64,000 bases of DNA from Ketobacter sp. MCCC 1A13808 (GCF_009746715.1 NZ_VRKW01000002.1:558001-622000), one strand, 5' to 3'. Positions 1-8,667 are shown, counted from the stretch's first letter. The notes: generated by a model not told the origin, from the letters alone. Program-made: numbers and translations.

Positions 1-180
1 CCGAGCTGCCACAGCACAGGCAATCGCTGTACAATTTCCAACGTAATTCAAAGGTATTTTTGAAACATCTGGCTGCAAAGAAAACACCTGTCCGCTAACA
101 GGCATCTATAATAAAGAACGTAATCATGCTCAAACTTAAAATCGCAGCCGGATGCAATTGGGGGAATTCCAAACAGGACT

Positions 181-1509
181 ATGACGCTGACAAGACTGTT
201 GAAGCCATTACTTACACAAATGGCCACCAGCCCCAAAATGAGGAACCTACGTCGAGGCTGGTTCGAACTTAAGCGCCGGATCATCCCCACCCTCAACACC
301 GTGGTATTTTATCACCGGGTGGATGACCCCTATTCGTTTCTGTTGCTACAGGCGCTGCCCCGCTTCCTAGAGGACTTTAAGGTCAAGCTGAGCATCCGCA
401 TTATCCTGGATCTGCCGGAAGACGCTAATCCACACCCGGAACTGCACGCGATCTACGCCCTGAAAGACGCCGAGCGCTTGGCCAGATTCCACGAGCTGAT
501 GTTCCCTGAAGCATCGGAACAGCCGGACTATGAAGACGCACTGATCGCCTCGGCCATATTACTAAAGCATCAGAAGCGGCCCAAACTGCTGCACTTGGTT
601 ACCGAAGTGACCGGCGCACTTTGGGGTGCCAGCACCACAACATTCCAAAGTGCAACCAAGCGTTACGGGGCGATGAAAGAATCCGAAGCCCGCTCCCTAC
701 TTGAACAAAATACAGCCGAGCTGGTCGCCAGAGGCCACTATCAATCCGGCACACTCTATTACGGGGGCGAGTGGTACCCAGGACTAGACCGGCTGGGGCA
801 CCTGGCAGCCCGCCTGGACAAGCCTGGAATTCGACGTCAAACGGGCGATATCGCCGATTATCAAAGACAATACCGTCATGTCCTGCAAAGTTATAACACC
901 TTGCGCCCGCGCCCGAAACAAGTAAAAACCCTGGATTTTTACTTCTCATTCCGCAGCCCTTATTCTTATCTGGCGGCAGACAGAGTGTTCAAACTGGCGG
1001 AGCTATACAAGATACCCGTGCTATCCAAGCCGATTATGCCCATGGTCACCCGCGGTATTCCCCTGCCTAAAGCCAAACGCAACTACATGGTTGCCGACGC
1101 CAAACGCGAAGCAGAGAAAAACCACATGCCTTTCGGCAAAATCTGTGACCCCCTCGGAGACGGTATTGATAACGCCATGGCATTGTTTCACTTCGCGCAG
1201 CAGCATAGCCTGGAACAGGAGTTCATCGTGTCGGTGCTGAGCGGTATCTGGTCCGAGGGGTTGGACATCAATAACATGACCCATCTTAGAAAAATGGTAG
1301 AGCGGGTCGAGTTGGATTGGGAGCAAGCCTCTGCTGTGCTGGAAAGCACTGACTGGCACAAACCCGCTGAAAGACACCAGGAAGAAATAACCCGCATTGG
1401 CCTGTGGGGTGTACCGGCATTCAAATACGGCAACCTGGTGTTATGGGGGCAGGACCGGCTTTGGGCATTGGAGCAGGAAGTCTTAGCCGGCACCAAAAAC
1501 GGAAACTAA
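181..1509 (+). CDS. Tandem DsbA-family / HCCA-isomerase-like protein
   Basis: A 442-residue protein made of two thioredoxin-fold units of the DsbA/2-hydroxychromene-2-carboxylate isomerase (GST-kappa-like) family. The C-terminal unit, from about residue 245, is well preserved: it opens with DFYFSFRSPYSY and ends with LWGVPAF and GQDRLWALE, as in HCCA isomerases. The N-terminal unit, from about residue 40, has a weaker version (VFYHRVDDPYSF). No CxxC pair is visible at either active-site position, so thiol-disulfide oxidase activity is unlikely and a glutathione-dependent isomerase-like role is more plausible. No signal peptide is seen. The next gene begins 12 bp downstream, so the two probably share a transcript. 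The start has only a weak Shine-Dalgarno. Family assignment is firm; substrate unknown. Confidence 0.8.
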   Translation: MTLTRLLKPLLTQMATSPKMRNLRRGWFELKRRIIPTLNTVVFYHRVDDPYSFLLLQALPRFLEDFKVKLSIRIILDLPEDANPHPELHAIYALKDAERLARFHELMFPEASEQPDYEDALIASAILLKHQKRPKLLHLVTEVTGALWGASTTTFQSATKRYGAMKESEARSLLEQNTAELVARGHYQSGTLYYGGEWYPGLDRLGHLAARLDKPGIRRQTGDIADYQRQYRHVLQSYNTLRPRPKQVKTLDFYFSFRSPYSYLAADRVFKLAELYKIPVLSKPIMPMVTRGIPLPKAKRNYMVADAKREAEKNHMPFGKICDPLGDGIDNAMALFHFAQQHSLEQEFIVSVLSGIWSEGLDINNMTHLRKMVERVELDWEQASAVLESTDWHKPAERHQEEITRIGLWGVPAFKYGNLVLWGQDRLWALEQEVLAGTKNGN

Positions 1510-1521
1510 GGGGAAGCAGCA

Positions 1522-2403
1522 TTGAAAATCAGCACATCAACCAGACTCTCAACGTCATCCTGGCGCTGGTGGAGCCTGGGCATTCTGGTAATCGGGATCA
1601 TTCAGCCTCTTTTTGTCATGTCCCTTTCGGCCGCGCCCTCCGAACAAATCAAAGTGAATCCGGATTCGTTGAAACAGGCTGAAAAACTCATCACCGCCTC
1701 CGGCATCGAAGTGCAAATCAACCAGATCCCCGCCGCATTGATACAGGCAGGCCGCCAACAGGCAGGCCCCGCCGCGAGTTTTATTCAACCATTAATGCAG
1801 TCCATGCAGAACGTCTTTGTACCCGACGAGATGATCGACACGCTGTCAAATGAACTGGTGACCCGACTGGATGTGCCCACCATGCTGGACGCACTCAAGT
1901 GGTATCAAAGTGAAAATGGTCAGACCATCGTTAATGCACACAAAGCCATGTTAAAACCCGACATGATGGAAAAGGTCGCCAAAGCGATGACCAACCCGAC
2001 TCCGGATATCAGCGATCAGCGCCAATCATTGCTTGAGGCCATCGCCAGCTCGACCCAGTCGACGGACATCGCCCTCGAAACCATGGTCAATATCCAGGCC
2101 GCGTTTATGACCGCACTATCTAATATGATATCTCCGGACAATGCTCAGAGTTTCGATCAGCTGCGCGACGCGTTCGGAAACAGCAAGCAAAAAATGCGTG
2201 GCCAGTTTGCCGAGCAGCTTTTACTACAGCAGGCGGTGCTGCTTGAGCCCTTACCAGACTCAACCTTGCAGGAGTTTCTCCAATTCGCGGACAGCGGGTC
2301 AGGCAAGAAATTTTTTAGTGCGCTTAATGGGGCATTAGATGAGACGTTACAGATCTATGCGCGACGGTTGCCGCTCGCCGTAAAAGGCGGCGTGAGCAAG
2401 TAA
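1522..2403 (+). CDS. DUF2059 domain-containing exported protein
   Basis: A 293-residue protein with an N-terminal hydrophobic segment (about residues 17-38) ending near LSAAPSE, which fits a cleavable signal peptide. A DUF2059-like stretch around residues 105-150 includes MLDALKWYQSENGQTI, the typical 'helix, W-Y/F, segment, G' pattern of that family. It is mostly helical and probably periplasmic. The start is TTG, preceded by AAGGGGAA, 12 bp after the DsbA-like gene. The molecular function of DUF2059 proteins is not established. The start codon is moderately certain; an internal ATG would remove part of the signal sequence. Confidence 0.7.
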   Translation: MKISTSTRLSTSSWRWWSLGILVIGIIQPLFVMSLSAAPSEQIKVNPDSLKQAEKLITASGIEVQINQIPAALIQAGRQQAGPAASFIQPLMQSMQNVFVPDEMIDTLSNELVTRLDVPTMLDALKWYQSENGQTIVNAHKAMLKPDMMEKVAKAMTNPTPDISDQRQSLLEAIASSTQSTDIALETMVNIQAAFMTALSNMISPDNAQSFDQLRDAFGNSKQKMRGQFAEQLLLQQAVLLEPLPDSTLQEFLQFADSGSGKKFFSALNGALDETLQIYARRLPLAVKGGVSK

Positions 2404-2488
2404 GGGGACCACTCTAAAGCTACCCGCTCGGTGTCGTAACGCCGACTACCCCATCGGTTTTATGTTCTCAGTCTAGTAGGAAAAATTT

Positions 2489-2962
2489 GTGATTGACCAA
2501 ATTGAAAAATGGATTTTTCAGGTGAATTCGAACCATAGACAAGAACGACAAAGTTGTTCTGTCTTGCACGATTGTTTCAACGGTTTTTACTCACCCCAAC
2601 TTCTTGATAGTGCATATTTTGTCGTTACTGATGACATCCCGAAACCCGACTTCCCGCAGCTTAGGGACCTTGGTCTGGGTGACTTTATCGATATGAAAGT
2701 CCGCGGTGTAACCTATCATGACACCTACTATGTGGCGAAACATGCGGCGGAAGATGTGGACCTGCACTTTCACGAATTGGTGCACGTGCTTCAATGGAAA
2801 GAACTGGGTATTCAGGGGTTCATTACACGCTACACCCAAGAAATACTAAGTTTTGGTTACGATAACGCACCATTGGAAAACATGGCCTACTCACTGCAAG
2901 AAAGATTCGGTAAAAACAAACAACACTTCAATGTAGAACAGTTCGTCCGCGACAATATATAG
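2489..2962 (+). CDS. Small HExxH putative zinc-binding protein
   Basis: A 157-residue cytoplasmic protein without signal peptide. It carries a clear zincin-type motif, HELVHVLQW, near residue 94. About 30 residues later, PLENMAYSLQ offers a glutamate that could be a third zinc ligand, as in gluzincin-like or DUF4157-related proteins. It starts with GTG at 2489 and has no strong Shine-Dalgarno. It stands alone between the DUF2059 gene and the merR-type gene. It may be a small peptidase or a minimal scaffold; proteolysis is inferred only from the motif. Confidence 0.6.
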   Translation: MIDQIEKWIFQVNSNHRQERQSCSVLHDCFNGFYSPQLLDSAYFVVTDDIPKPDFPQLRDLGLGDFIDMKVRGVTYHDTYYVAKHAAEDVDLHFHELVHVLQWKELGIQGFITRYTQEILSFGYDNAPLENMAYSLQERFGKNKQHFNVEQFVRDNI

Positions 2963-3086
2963 CTATCGCTTTTTTTCACTTATTAGTCGGAAAGGATTGC
3001 TGCCGTGTATTTACAATCATCAAAAGCAGCTTCACGTACTGATTCATTTTTAAAGTCCTGGCCGTGAAATACAGAGGCACTTGATA

Positions 3087-3437
3087 ATGTACATCGGCGA
3101 AATATCAAAAAAAACCGGCTTGTCTATTAAGGCTATCCGGTTTTATGAAGAGAGAGGGCTGATCCGTCGACCGGAAAGGCTGGGGCGCTACCGGGTCTAT
3201 CAAGAGACCGATATAGAGGCCTTAAAACTCATCAAAGAAGCCAAAGAAATTGGTATCACCCTGTCTCAACTGAAAGCGCTCATCGCTCACCATGACGGTC
3301 AACTGGACTGGGCAAACATTAAATTGTTTCTAGCGCAGATTAGAGTTCAGCTCGTAAATCAAATTACCGATATTGAGAAAAAAATAGACCATCTCGATAG
3401 GTGTTACGCTCAGATAGACTGCCAGCCAAATGCTTGA
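3087..3437 (+). CDS. MerR-family transcriptional regulator
   Basis: A 116-residue regulator with a canonical N-terminal winged helix: YIGEISKKTGLSIKAIRFYEERGLI followed by GRYRVY. A coiled-coil dimerisation helix (about residues 75-110) follows, and a very short tail holds Cys at about 108 and 113 that could bind metal or sense thiols/electrophiles. I chose ATG 3087 because AGAGG lies 9 bp upstream; an earlier in-frame TTG (3081) sits inside that spacing. The next gene encodes a flavin-type NAD(P)H oxidoreductase whose promoter, overlapping the merR stop codon, has the long spacer and central dyad of a MerR target. The effector is unknown; an electrophile or quinone is a reasonable guess. Confidence 0.88.
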   Translation: MYIGEISKKTGLSIKAIRFYEERGLIRRPERLGRYRVYQETDIEALKLIKEAKEIGITLSQLKALIAHHDGQLDWANIKLFLAQIRVQLVNQITDIEKKIDHLDRCYAQIDCQPNA

Positions 3438-3465
3438 CTCTCCCTTATCGGGGAGACTTTATACT
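3434..3465 (+). promoter_or_regulatory. MerR-type promoter/operator
   Basis: A -35 box TTGACT (3434-3439) and -10 box TATACT (3460-3465) are separated by 20 bp (19 bp if the -10 is read as TTATAC). That is longer than the normal 17 bp, as in MerR-activated promoters. The spacer contains a perfect dyad TCTCCC / GGGAGA (3439-3444 and 3451-3456, 6-nt loop), where MerR dimers bind and unwind DNA. It overlaps the end of the merR-type gene and lies 30 bp before the oxidoreductase start. Regulation by the adjacent MerR protein is inferred. Confidence 0.75.
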
Positions 3466-3495
3466 GCATCTCCTACTTGCAAACGGGAGAATGTG

Positions 3496-4074
3496 ATGAG
3501 CAAACGTATTTTGGTGTTAGCAGCCAATCCAAAAAAAGACAGCTATACAAACTACTTAGCCGCGAAGTATACAAGCGCTGCCCAACAACAAAACCAAGCT
3601 CGATTGATACAAATATCAGACCTGGAGTTTGACCTGAATCTCGCAGGCGGATTTACGGAATCTCACGCTCTGGAAGACGCGCTACAATCTTTTCAGGCGG
3701 ACATTGAGTGGTGTGAACACTTGGCAATTTTCACCCCCGTCTGGTGGGGTTCGTTGCCCGCAAAATTAAAAGGTCTGATAGATCGGGCATTCCTGCCCGG
3801 TTTTGCATTTCAATATGAAAAAGGCAACCCCATACCCAGAAAATTATTGAAAGGGAAAACCGCTAGAATTGTGATGATGATGGATACGCCACCTTGGTAT
3901 TACTTTCTGATTCAAGGTGCTCCAGCCACCAGACAGTTGAAAACAACCACGCTCAAATTCGTTGGTTTCCGTTCAGTAAAAAGTAAAATGATAGGCCCCA
4001 TCATAAACTCTACCGCCCGGTCGAGGTCAAAATGGGCTGACGAAGTGTCAAAGCTAGGCTACGCCGGTAATTGA
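3496..4074 (+). CDS. NAD(P)H-dependent flavodoxin-fold oxidoreductase
   Basis: A 192-residue member of the flavodoxin_2 / NAD(P)H:quinone-oxidoreductase family. It begins with a beta strand and FMN-phosphate loop (ILVLAANPKKDSYT). The hallmark segment FTPVWWGSLPAKLKGLIDRAF lies near residues 80-100, followed by KTARIVMMMDTPPWY. Such enzymes perform two-electron reduction of quinones or electrophiles. The start is ATG 3496, with GGGAGA just upstream; a longer reading frame back to 3430 would overlap merR and the promoter and is rejected. Together with the upstream regulator it forms a compact inducible detoxification pair. Confidence 0.85.
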   Translation: MSKRILVLAANPKKDSYTNYLAAKYTSAAQQQNQARLIQISDLEFDLNLAGGFTESHALEDALQSFQADIEWCEHLAIFTPVWWGSLPAKLKGLIDRAFLPGFAFQYEKGNPIPRKLLKGKTARIVMMMDTPPWYYFLIQGAPATRQLKTTTLKFVGFRSVKSKMIGPIINSTARSRSKWADEVSKLGYAGN

Positions 4075-4180
4075 GACCGGAAGCCCTGTTCCCGTTCGAA
4101 ATGCCGTCACACGGCTCTCGCCACCGACGAACAAAATAGCTCAGCGATATTCCGAAAGATGCGCGTAAATTGATGAATTT

Positions 4181-4210
4181 ATGAAACATTCTTAAAATAA
4201 GCACTATAAT
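4181..4210 (+). promoter_or_regulatory. Probable sigma70 promoter of the diguanylate cyclase gene
   Basis: A perfect -10 TATAAT at 4205-4210 is preceded, after an 18-bp spacer, by a -35-like ATGAAA (4181-4186). Predicted transcription would begin about 24 nt before the ATG at 4241. It was recognised by consensus only. Confidence 0.5.
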
Positions 4211-4240
4211 TAGTACACTTAAAAGCAAGACAGCGACCTA

Positions 4241-5452
4241 ATGAACATTCTTATTGTTGAGGACAGCGCAACCCTCCGAGCCCACATGAGTAAGCTGGTG
4301 ACCGAACTAAACCACAGACCGCTTTTTGCTAAGTCTGGTGTAGAAGCGCTCCAGCTAATCGGCAGCTGTGACTTCGACCTGGTCATCATGGATGTTGAAA
4401 TGCCCGGGCTCGATGGTTTCGAAACCACCAGCCTTATGCGTGAAGCATTGGGCGATCGCTGGGTTCCTATTATTTATTCCACAAGCCATAACAGTGACGA
4501 CAAAGTGCTGGCTGGCATTGAGGCCGGTGGCGATGACTACCTGGTTAAGCCCGTCAGTCACAACCTCCTCAAAGCGAAGTTAACGTCGATGCAGCGCATT
4601 GCCGAGATGCATCAGCAGCTAAGACGACTCAACGATGAACTTTCAGAACGCAGCCAGCTCGATGGACTAACCCATTTGCTAAATCGCAGAACGTTCACCG
4701 AAAAAGCGGAACAGTGCCTACACGACACCCGACGTTTCGGAAAAGGTTGCGCAATGCTGCTGATAGATGTTGATTTTTTCAAACAATATAACGATCACTA
4801 CGGCCACCAACAAGGTGACGAATGCCTGAGAACCCTCGCCCTTGCGCTAAGCAACAATGTTAATAGGGATTGCGATCTGGTGGGCCGGTACGGTGGTGAG
4901 GAATTTATTATATTGCTGCCGGACACTGACCTGAAAGGTGCTACCGACATCGCCGAAGGAATTTTGAAAGCCGTTGACAACCTCAATATTCCCCACAAGT
5001 TGTCTTCTGTGGCGGACCACATCACGCTCAGCATCGGCGTTGATGAAGCCTCGAAAGACGACCGCTATTCTTTAGACGCGCTTATTTCGGTTGCCGATAA
5101 AAACCTATACCTGGCTAAGAATAATGGCCGACACCAGGTCAATAGCAGCAACCAGGCACACAAGACATTACTGATTGTAGATCCAAGCGAAGTTAAACTG
5201 GCAGCACTGACCCAACACCTCAAACTGCTGGGCAACATCATCACCGCCGACTCTGCAAACGAGTGCCTTGAAATGGCCAAGGATATAAAACCTGACCTTA
5301 TCATCGCCGGCAGTCAAAAAGCCTCTGCTGACCTTTTCGCAGACCTGGATCATCAGATAGCGAACCATGTACGCACCGCGTGCATTCCAATCTTCTATAT
5401 TGACGAAATGTCAGAAGACACCATTCAAAAAATACGCAAGCTACTGCAATAG
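4241..5452 (+). CDS. Response-regulator diguanylate cyclase with C-terminal receiver-like domain
   Basis: A 403-residue cytoplasmic protein. Residues 1-120 form a CheY-like receiver: acidic ED near residue 7, phosphoacceptor Asp51 in IMDVEMPG, and the conserved Lys in YLVKPVS. Residues about 140-300 form a GGDEF domain with an intact GGEEF signature (218-222). An RDCD motif five residues upstream (209-212) matches the RxxD product-inhibition site, so it should make cyclic-di-GMP and be feedback inhibited. Residues about 310-403 resemble a second receiver (KTLLIVDPSEVKLAAL) but lack a clear phosphorylatable aspartate, so this looks like a pseudo-receiver. The gene is monocistronic with its own promoter. 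A c-di-GMP effector (PilZ) gene is at 29331. Confidence 0.92.
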   Translation: MNILIVEDSATLRAHMSKLVTELNHRPLFAKSGVEALQLIGSCDFDLVIMDVEMPGLDGFETTSLMREALGDRWVPIIYSTSHNSDDKVLAGIEAGGDDYLVKPVSHNLLKAKLTSMQRIAEMHQQLRRLNDELSERSQLDGLTHLLNRRTFTEKAEQCLHDTRRFGKGCAMLLIDVDFFKQYNDHYGHQQGDECLRTLALALSNNVNRDCDLVGRYGGEEFIILLPDTDLKGATDIAEGILKAVDNLNIPHKLSSVADHITLSIGVDEASKDDRYSLDALISVADKNLYLAKNNGRHQVNSSNQAHKTLLIVDPSEVKLAALTQHLKLLGNIITADSANECLEMAKDIKPDLIIAGSQKASADLFADLDHQIANHVRTACIPIFYIDEMSEDTIQKIRKLLQ

Positions 5453-5806
5453 CATTCGAACGGTATCCTGAACCGACTAGGTGTTTATTGATCGGTGCAC
5501 TGGAGCACAGAAGTGAATTAGCCTCGGTAGGGCTACATTATCAGGTCACCCGCGTTATTGATCACTTTTCCAACCAATGCTAAAAAGCCTTTTCGCCGAC
5601 CTTGCGCTAAGCGACCTCAATACGGTTTGCTACGTTAATCTAATATAGAATCGAGACGCAAGTTGCTGGATTTGGAACCACCTGTGCGTTTCTCGGGCAT
5701 GCCAGGATAAAAAACAGTCAAAGCTTTCAAGTTTAACAACTTAATAAAAAGATGACATAAGAGTTGTTATACAACAGGCGATTTTATTCATTACCGGGAG
5801 GAGAAT
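5453..5806. other. Intergenic region with two short dyads
   Basis: This 354-bp stretch contains no convincing reading frame. Near the right end are two small palindromes, AAGTT/AACTT (5729-5742) and GTTGT/ACAAC (5763-5775). Both lie upstream of the small gene at 5807 and could be operator half-sites. No terminator with a T-tract or known RNA was recognised. Confidence 0.4.
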
Positions 5807-6115
5807 ATGAACGCATTGGGGATGTGGACCCAAACTCGACCTATGATGCCGCTGGAGGGATGGCGGGTATGGTGTAATTACGTTGTCAAACTGGCTTTTA
5901 TCGCAGGCCTACGATTGCGCTCGGGTTATTCGGGGGGGGTTCCAAAGCCATCTGAAATCACTCTCGTCGATATTAAAAACCTGCGAGACAATGGAGATCC
6001 GGGCATTGCAGTAAAAAGATTCAAACAACTGCCTGGTAATAAAAAAATGGATACCGGCTATGGCGCGCGCAAAGGTCAACTCCCTTTAAGCAGCACGCCC
6101 TTTCAATGTCAATAA
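5807..6115 (+). CDS. Hypothetical protein
   Basis: A 102-residue reading frame with an unusually good ribosome binding site (GGGAGGAG, 4-9 bp before the ATG). The product is basic, with a tryptophan-rich start (MWTQTRP, GWRVWCNYVV) and a lysine-rich C-terminal half. I do not recognise the family. It stands alone between the diguanylate cyclase and the CorC-like gene, and no partner suggests a role. It could be a remnant of a larger gene, but the strong Shine-Dalgarno argues for expression. Confidence 0.4.
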   Translation: MNALGMWTQTRPMMPLEGWRVWCNYVVKLAFIAGLRLRSGYSGGVPKPSEITLVDIKNLRDNGDPGIAVKRFKQLPGNKKMDTGYGARKGQLPLSSTPFQCQ

Positions 6116-6294
6116 GACTTGCTTTCAAAACAATGCCTTACTCAACTTAAACCCGAACTGACCCGTTCCTTAAACAAGTTACCAATCTGGGCCTATACTT
6201 GAGCCGCTTCCAGCCTTAAATTAGCCAAGGTTGAAGGTCTGGCATCCTGCAAAAGGCGATCCCGCCGGGTATTGGCAAATTCTGAGAGATTTCA

Positions 6295-7572
6295 ATGAGT
6301 GATATGTTGGCAATTGGCATACTGATCTGCGCGAGTGCGCTGTTCGCGATGTCGGAGATCGGCATTGCTGCCGCTCGTAAAATAAAGCTGCGTGTGATGG
6401 TGGGTGAGGGCAATACCAAGGCGCAGGACGTGCTGGATCTCCAGCAGGACCCGGGCGCGTTTTTTGCCATGATCCAAATCGCCTTGAACGCAATTTCCAT
6501 TCTTGGTGGCATCATCGGAGAACAGGCGCTGACCCCATCCATAAAGAACATGTTGCGTTTGGTGTATCAAGGCCCGTTGCTGGACCAGATGAGCTTCGCC
6601 ATCTCCTTTTTCAGCATCACGGCACTGTTTATACTCTTCGCCGACCTGCTGCCAAAGCGACTGGCTATTATCATACCCGAAGCCACCGCCATCAGATTGG
6701 TAACACCCATGCGCTGGATCACCATGCTGGTGTTACCACTGGTGTTCCTGTTTAACGGGCTCACCAACAGTATACTTCGCATGCTCAAACTTCCCATCAA
6801 GCGAGAGGAGGCGGTCACCACCGATGACATCATCGCCATGATGGAAGCGGGTGCCGAGGATGGCAGCTTGCAACAGCAGGAATACGATTTGATCGGCAGC
6901 GTCTTTGATCTCGATAGTGCCACCATCGGCAGTGTCATGACGCCAAGGGATCAGATCGTGTATTTCAATGCCGACGAAAACGCGGCTGTGATCAGCCAAA
7001 AGGTCATTGATCACCCTCACAATGATTTTCTGGTTTGCGACGGCAGCCTGGACAAAATTAAGGGCTCCATAGAATCCAAGACCATTCTTCGCCTGGTCTT
7101 AAAAGGTGAACTTCAGGGAATGCATTCGGCACAATTTGATCACGACATCCTTTACCTGCCGGAAACACTAACGCTGTCCGATGGACTGAATGCCTTCAGA
7201 GCTGCGAAGCAGCCCTTTGCCGTTGTCATAAATGAATACGGCACTGTAGTTGGACTGGTGACCGTCAAGGATTTACTTAGCAGCTTTATGGGGCAACTGA
7301 TTACTCATGAAGACGATCAACCCATTTTGCAACGCGATGAAAACTCCTGGCTGATTGAAGGCATCACACCCATCAGCGAAGTGATGCGCGCGCTGAATAT
7401 TTCGGATTTCCCGGATCGTAGCCAATATGAAACCATCGCGGGCTTTATGATTAACCGACTCAAGCGTCTCCCTCATAAAACAGAACACTGCATTCACCAG
7501 GGATACAAATTTGAAGTGCTGGATCTGGAAGGGGTCCGGGTTGAGCAACTATTGGTAACACGCTTAAAATAA
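6295..7572 (+). CDS. CorC/HlyC-family (DUF21-CBS) membrane protein
   Basis: A 425-residue inner-membrane protein. A DUF21/CNNM transmembrane domain (about residues 1-180) opens with MLAIGILICASALFAMSEIGIAA. A CBS-domain pair follows (about 200-325; SVMTPRDQIVYF and FAVVINEYGTVVGLVTVKDLL), then a C-terminal CorC_HlyC FAD-like domain (about 340-420; WLIEGITPISEVMRAL). Proteins of this layout are linked to Mg2+/Co2+ efflux or homeostasis; older 'hemolysin' labels are misleading. The next frame opens 2 bp after its stop, so a shared transcript is possible. Confidence 0.88.
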   Translation: MSDMLAIGILICASALFAMSEIGIAAARKIKLRVMVGEGNTKAQDVLDLQQDPGAFFAMIQIALNAISILGGIIGEQALTPSIKNMLRLVYQGPLLDQMSFAISFFSITALFILFADLLPKRLAIIIPEATAIRLVTPMRWITMLVLPLVFLFNGLTNSILRMLKLPIKREEAVTTDDIIAMMEAGAEDGSLQQQEYDLIGSVFDLDSATIGSVMTPRDQIVYFNADENAAVISQKVIDHPHNDFLVCDGSLDKIKGSIESKTILRLVLKGELQGMHSAQFDHDILYLPETLTLSDGLNAFRAAKQPFAVVINEYGTVVGLVTVKDLLSSFMGQLITHEDDQPILQRDENSWLIEGITPISEVMRALNISDFPDRSQYETIAGFMINRLKRLPHKTEHCIHQGYKFEVLDLEGVRVEQLLVTRLK

Positions 7573-7574
7573 AC

Positions 7575-8474
7575 TTGATATTAAACACCCAGATCAAAAC
7601 CCGGCTAAGCCTTCAACTTCATGGATACCACAACGTGCTGAGCAACTATTGGGATTATTATAAATGGATCAAACCTTATCGCGCCGTTTCAGTTTTGTTT
7701 TTGCTTTTTCAAACCCCACTGGCAATACCCTGCGAGCAAAACTTATCGACCCTTGAGTTAGATGCCATTGCGCAGCGCATCTACCTAAATGAATGCAACG
7801 GACAAAGCGCCTGTCTGGTGGACTGGAATCCGGGGGAAACCTTCCCGTCCTTGGGTATCGGTCACTTTATCTGGTACCCAGCCCGGATAGACCCGGGTTA
7901 CGTAGAAAGTTTTCCCCTGCTGGTTGATTACATCAGACGACGGTCTATTGCCCTACCCCGGTGGCTTGCTCAGCTAGATCCACTGGATGCACCCTGGTCT
8001 GACCGGGCATCATTTATGAAACAACGTCACCATACCAACGTTGAACAACTCAGATCGTTTTTATTGCAAAACCAAACCGTACAAATTGAATTTATGCAGC
8101 AACGCATGCAGCAATCACTGGATAAAATCATTGCCCGGACTGAAGCAGCTAAGCGTAACCAGGTGCGGAAAAATATCGAACTGCTGTGCGCCTCGGTCCA
8201 AGGACAATACGCATTAACCGATTACGTCAATTTTAAAGGAGAAGGCTTAGCAAAGCAGGAGCGCACTAACGGGGTTGGCTGGGGCCTAATGCAAGTACTC
8301 AGCGGGATGCCCCTCTCTCAATCTGCCACAGATGCAGTTACGCATTTTTCGGAATCAGCGGTCGTCGTATTAACTCACCGAGCCACCAATGCAACCAATC
8401 CGCTTGAGCTAACGCAATGGCTGCCCGGGTGGCGCAAGCGGATCCAAACCTACTCCACATTCTCTGCCCCCTAA
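7575..8474 (+). CDS. Conserved exported protein, possibly lysozyme-like
   Basis: A frame of 299 codons opening with TTG 2 bp after the CorC-like gene; the true start may be internal. A hydrophobic segment around residues 37-52 (AVSVLFLLFQTPLAIP) fits a signal peptide, so the mature protein is probably periplasmic. The most striking segment is IYLNECNGQ through SLGIGHFIWYP (about residues 70-102): Glu near the start of a helix, then a Gly-Ile-Gly-His turn, recalling the catalytic-site layout of phage-type lysozymes (E ... TIGYGH). A later segment, NGVGWGLMQVL, also looks conserved. A peptidoglycan-related role is only inferred. No upstream Shine-Dalgarno settles the start. Confidence 0.6.
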   Translation: MILNTQIKTRLSLQLHGYHNVLSNYWDYYKWIKPYRAVSVLFLLFQTPLAIPCEQNLSTLELDAIAQRIYLNECNGQSACLVDWNPGETFPSLGIGHFIWYPARIDPGYVESFPLLVDYIRRRSIALPRWLAQLDPLDAPWSDRASFMKQRHHTNVEQLRSFLLQNQTVQIEFMQQRMQQSLDKIIARTEAAKRNQVRKNIELLCASVQGQYALTDYVNFKGEGLAKQERTNGVGWGLMQVLSGMPLSQSATDAVTHFSESAVVVLTHRATNATNPLELTQWLPGWRKRIQTYSTFSAP

Positions 8475-8667
8475 CTCGCGCGCCAGCGCTATCAGTATTC
8501 CGGTTATTAATTTATAAACGCAGCCCCCTGATGATGGACTCCGTTACTACTGGCCATGGGACTGAATTGCACCATAGCAACGCACTTAGGACGTAACATG
8601 CTGCATTGTGATACAGGCAGCGTGTCTATTAAACCCAATTCAATCACTTAGTTGTCTTTATTACCCG
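8475..8667. other. Intergenic region upstream of the guanidine operon promoter
   Basis: No reading frame or RNA gene recognised. A TTGCACC half-site near 8570 could belong to an NtrC-type enhancer site, but no matching second half is visible. Confidence 0.35.

Noticed and set aside
8560-8590. NtrC enhancer-like site upstream of the guanidine operon
   Set aside because: Only the TGCACC half matches; the second half differs at most positions, so it is not called.
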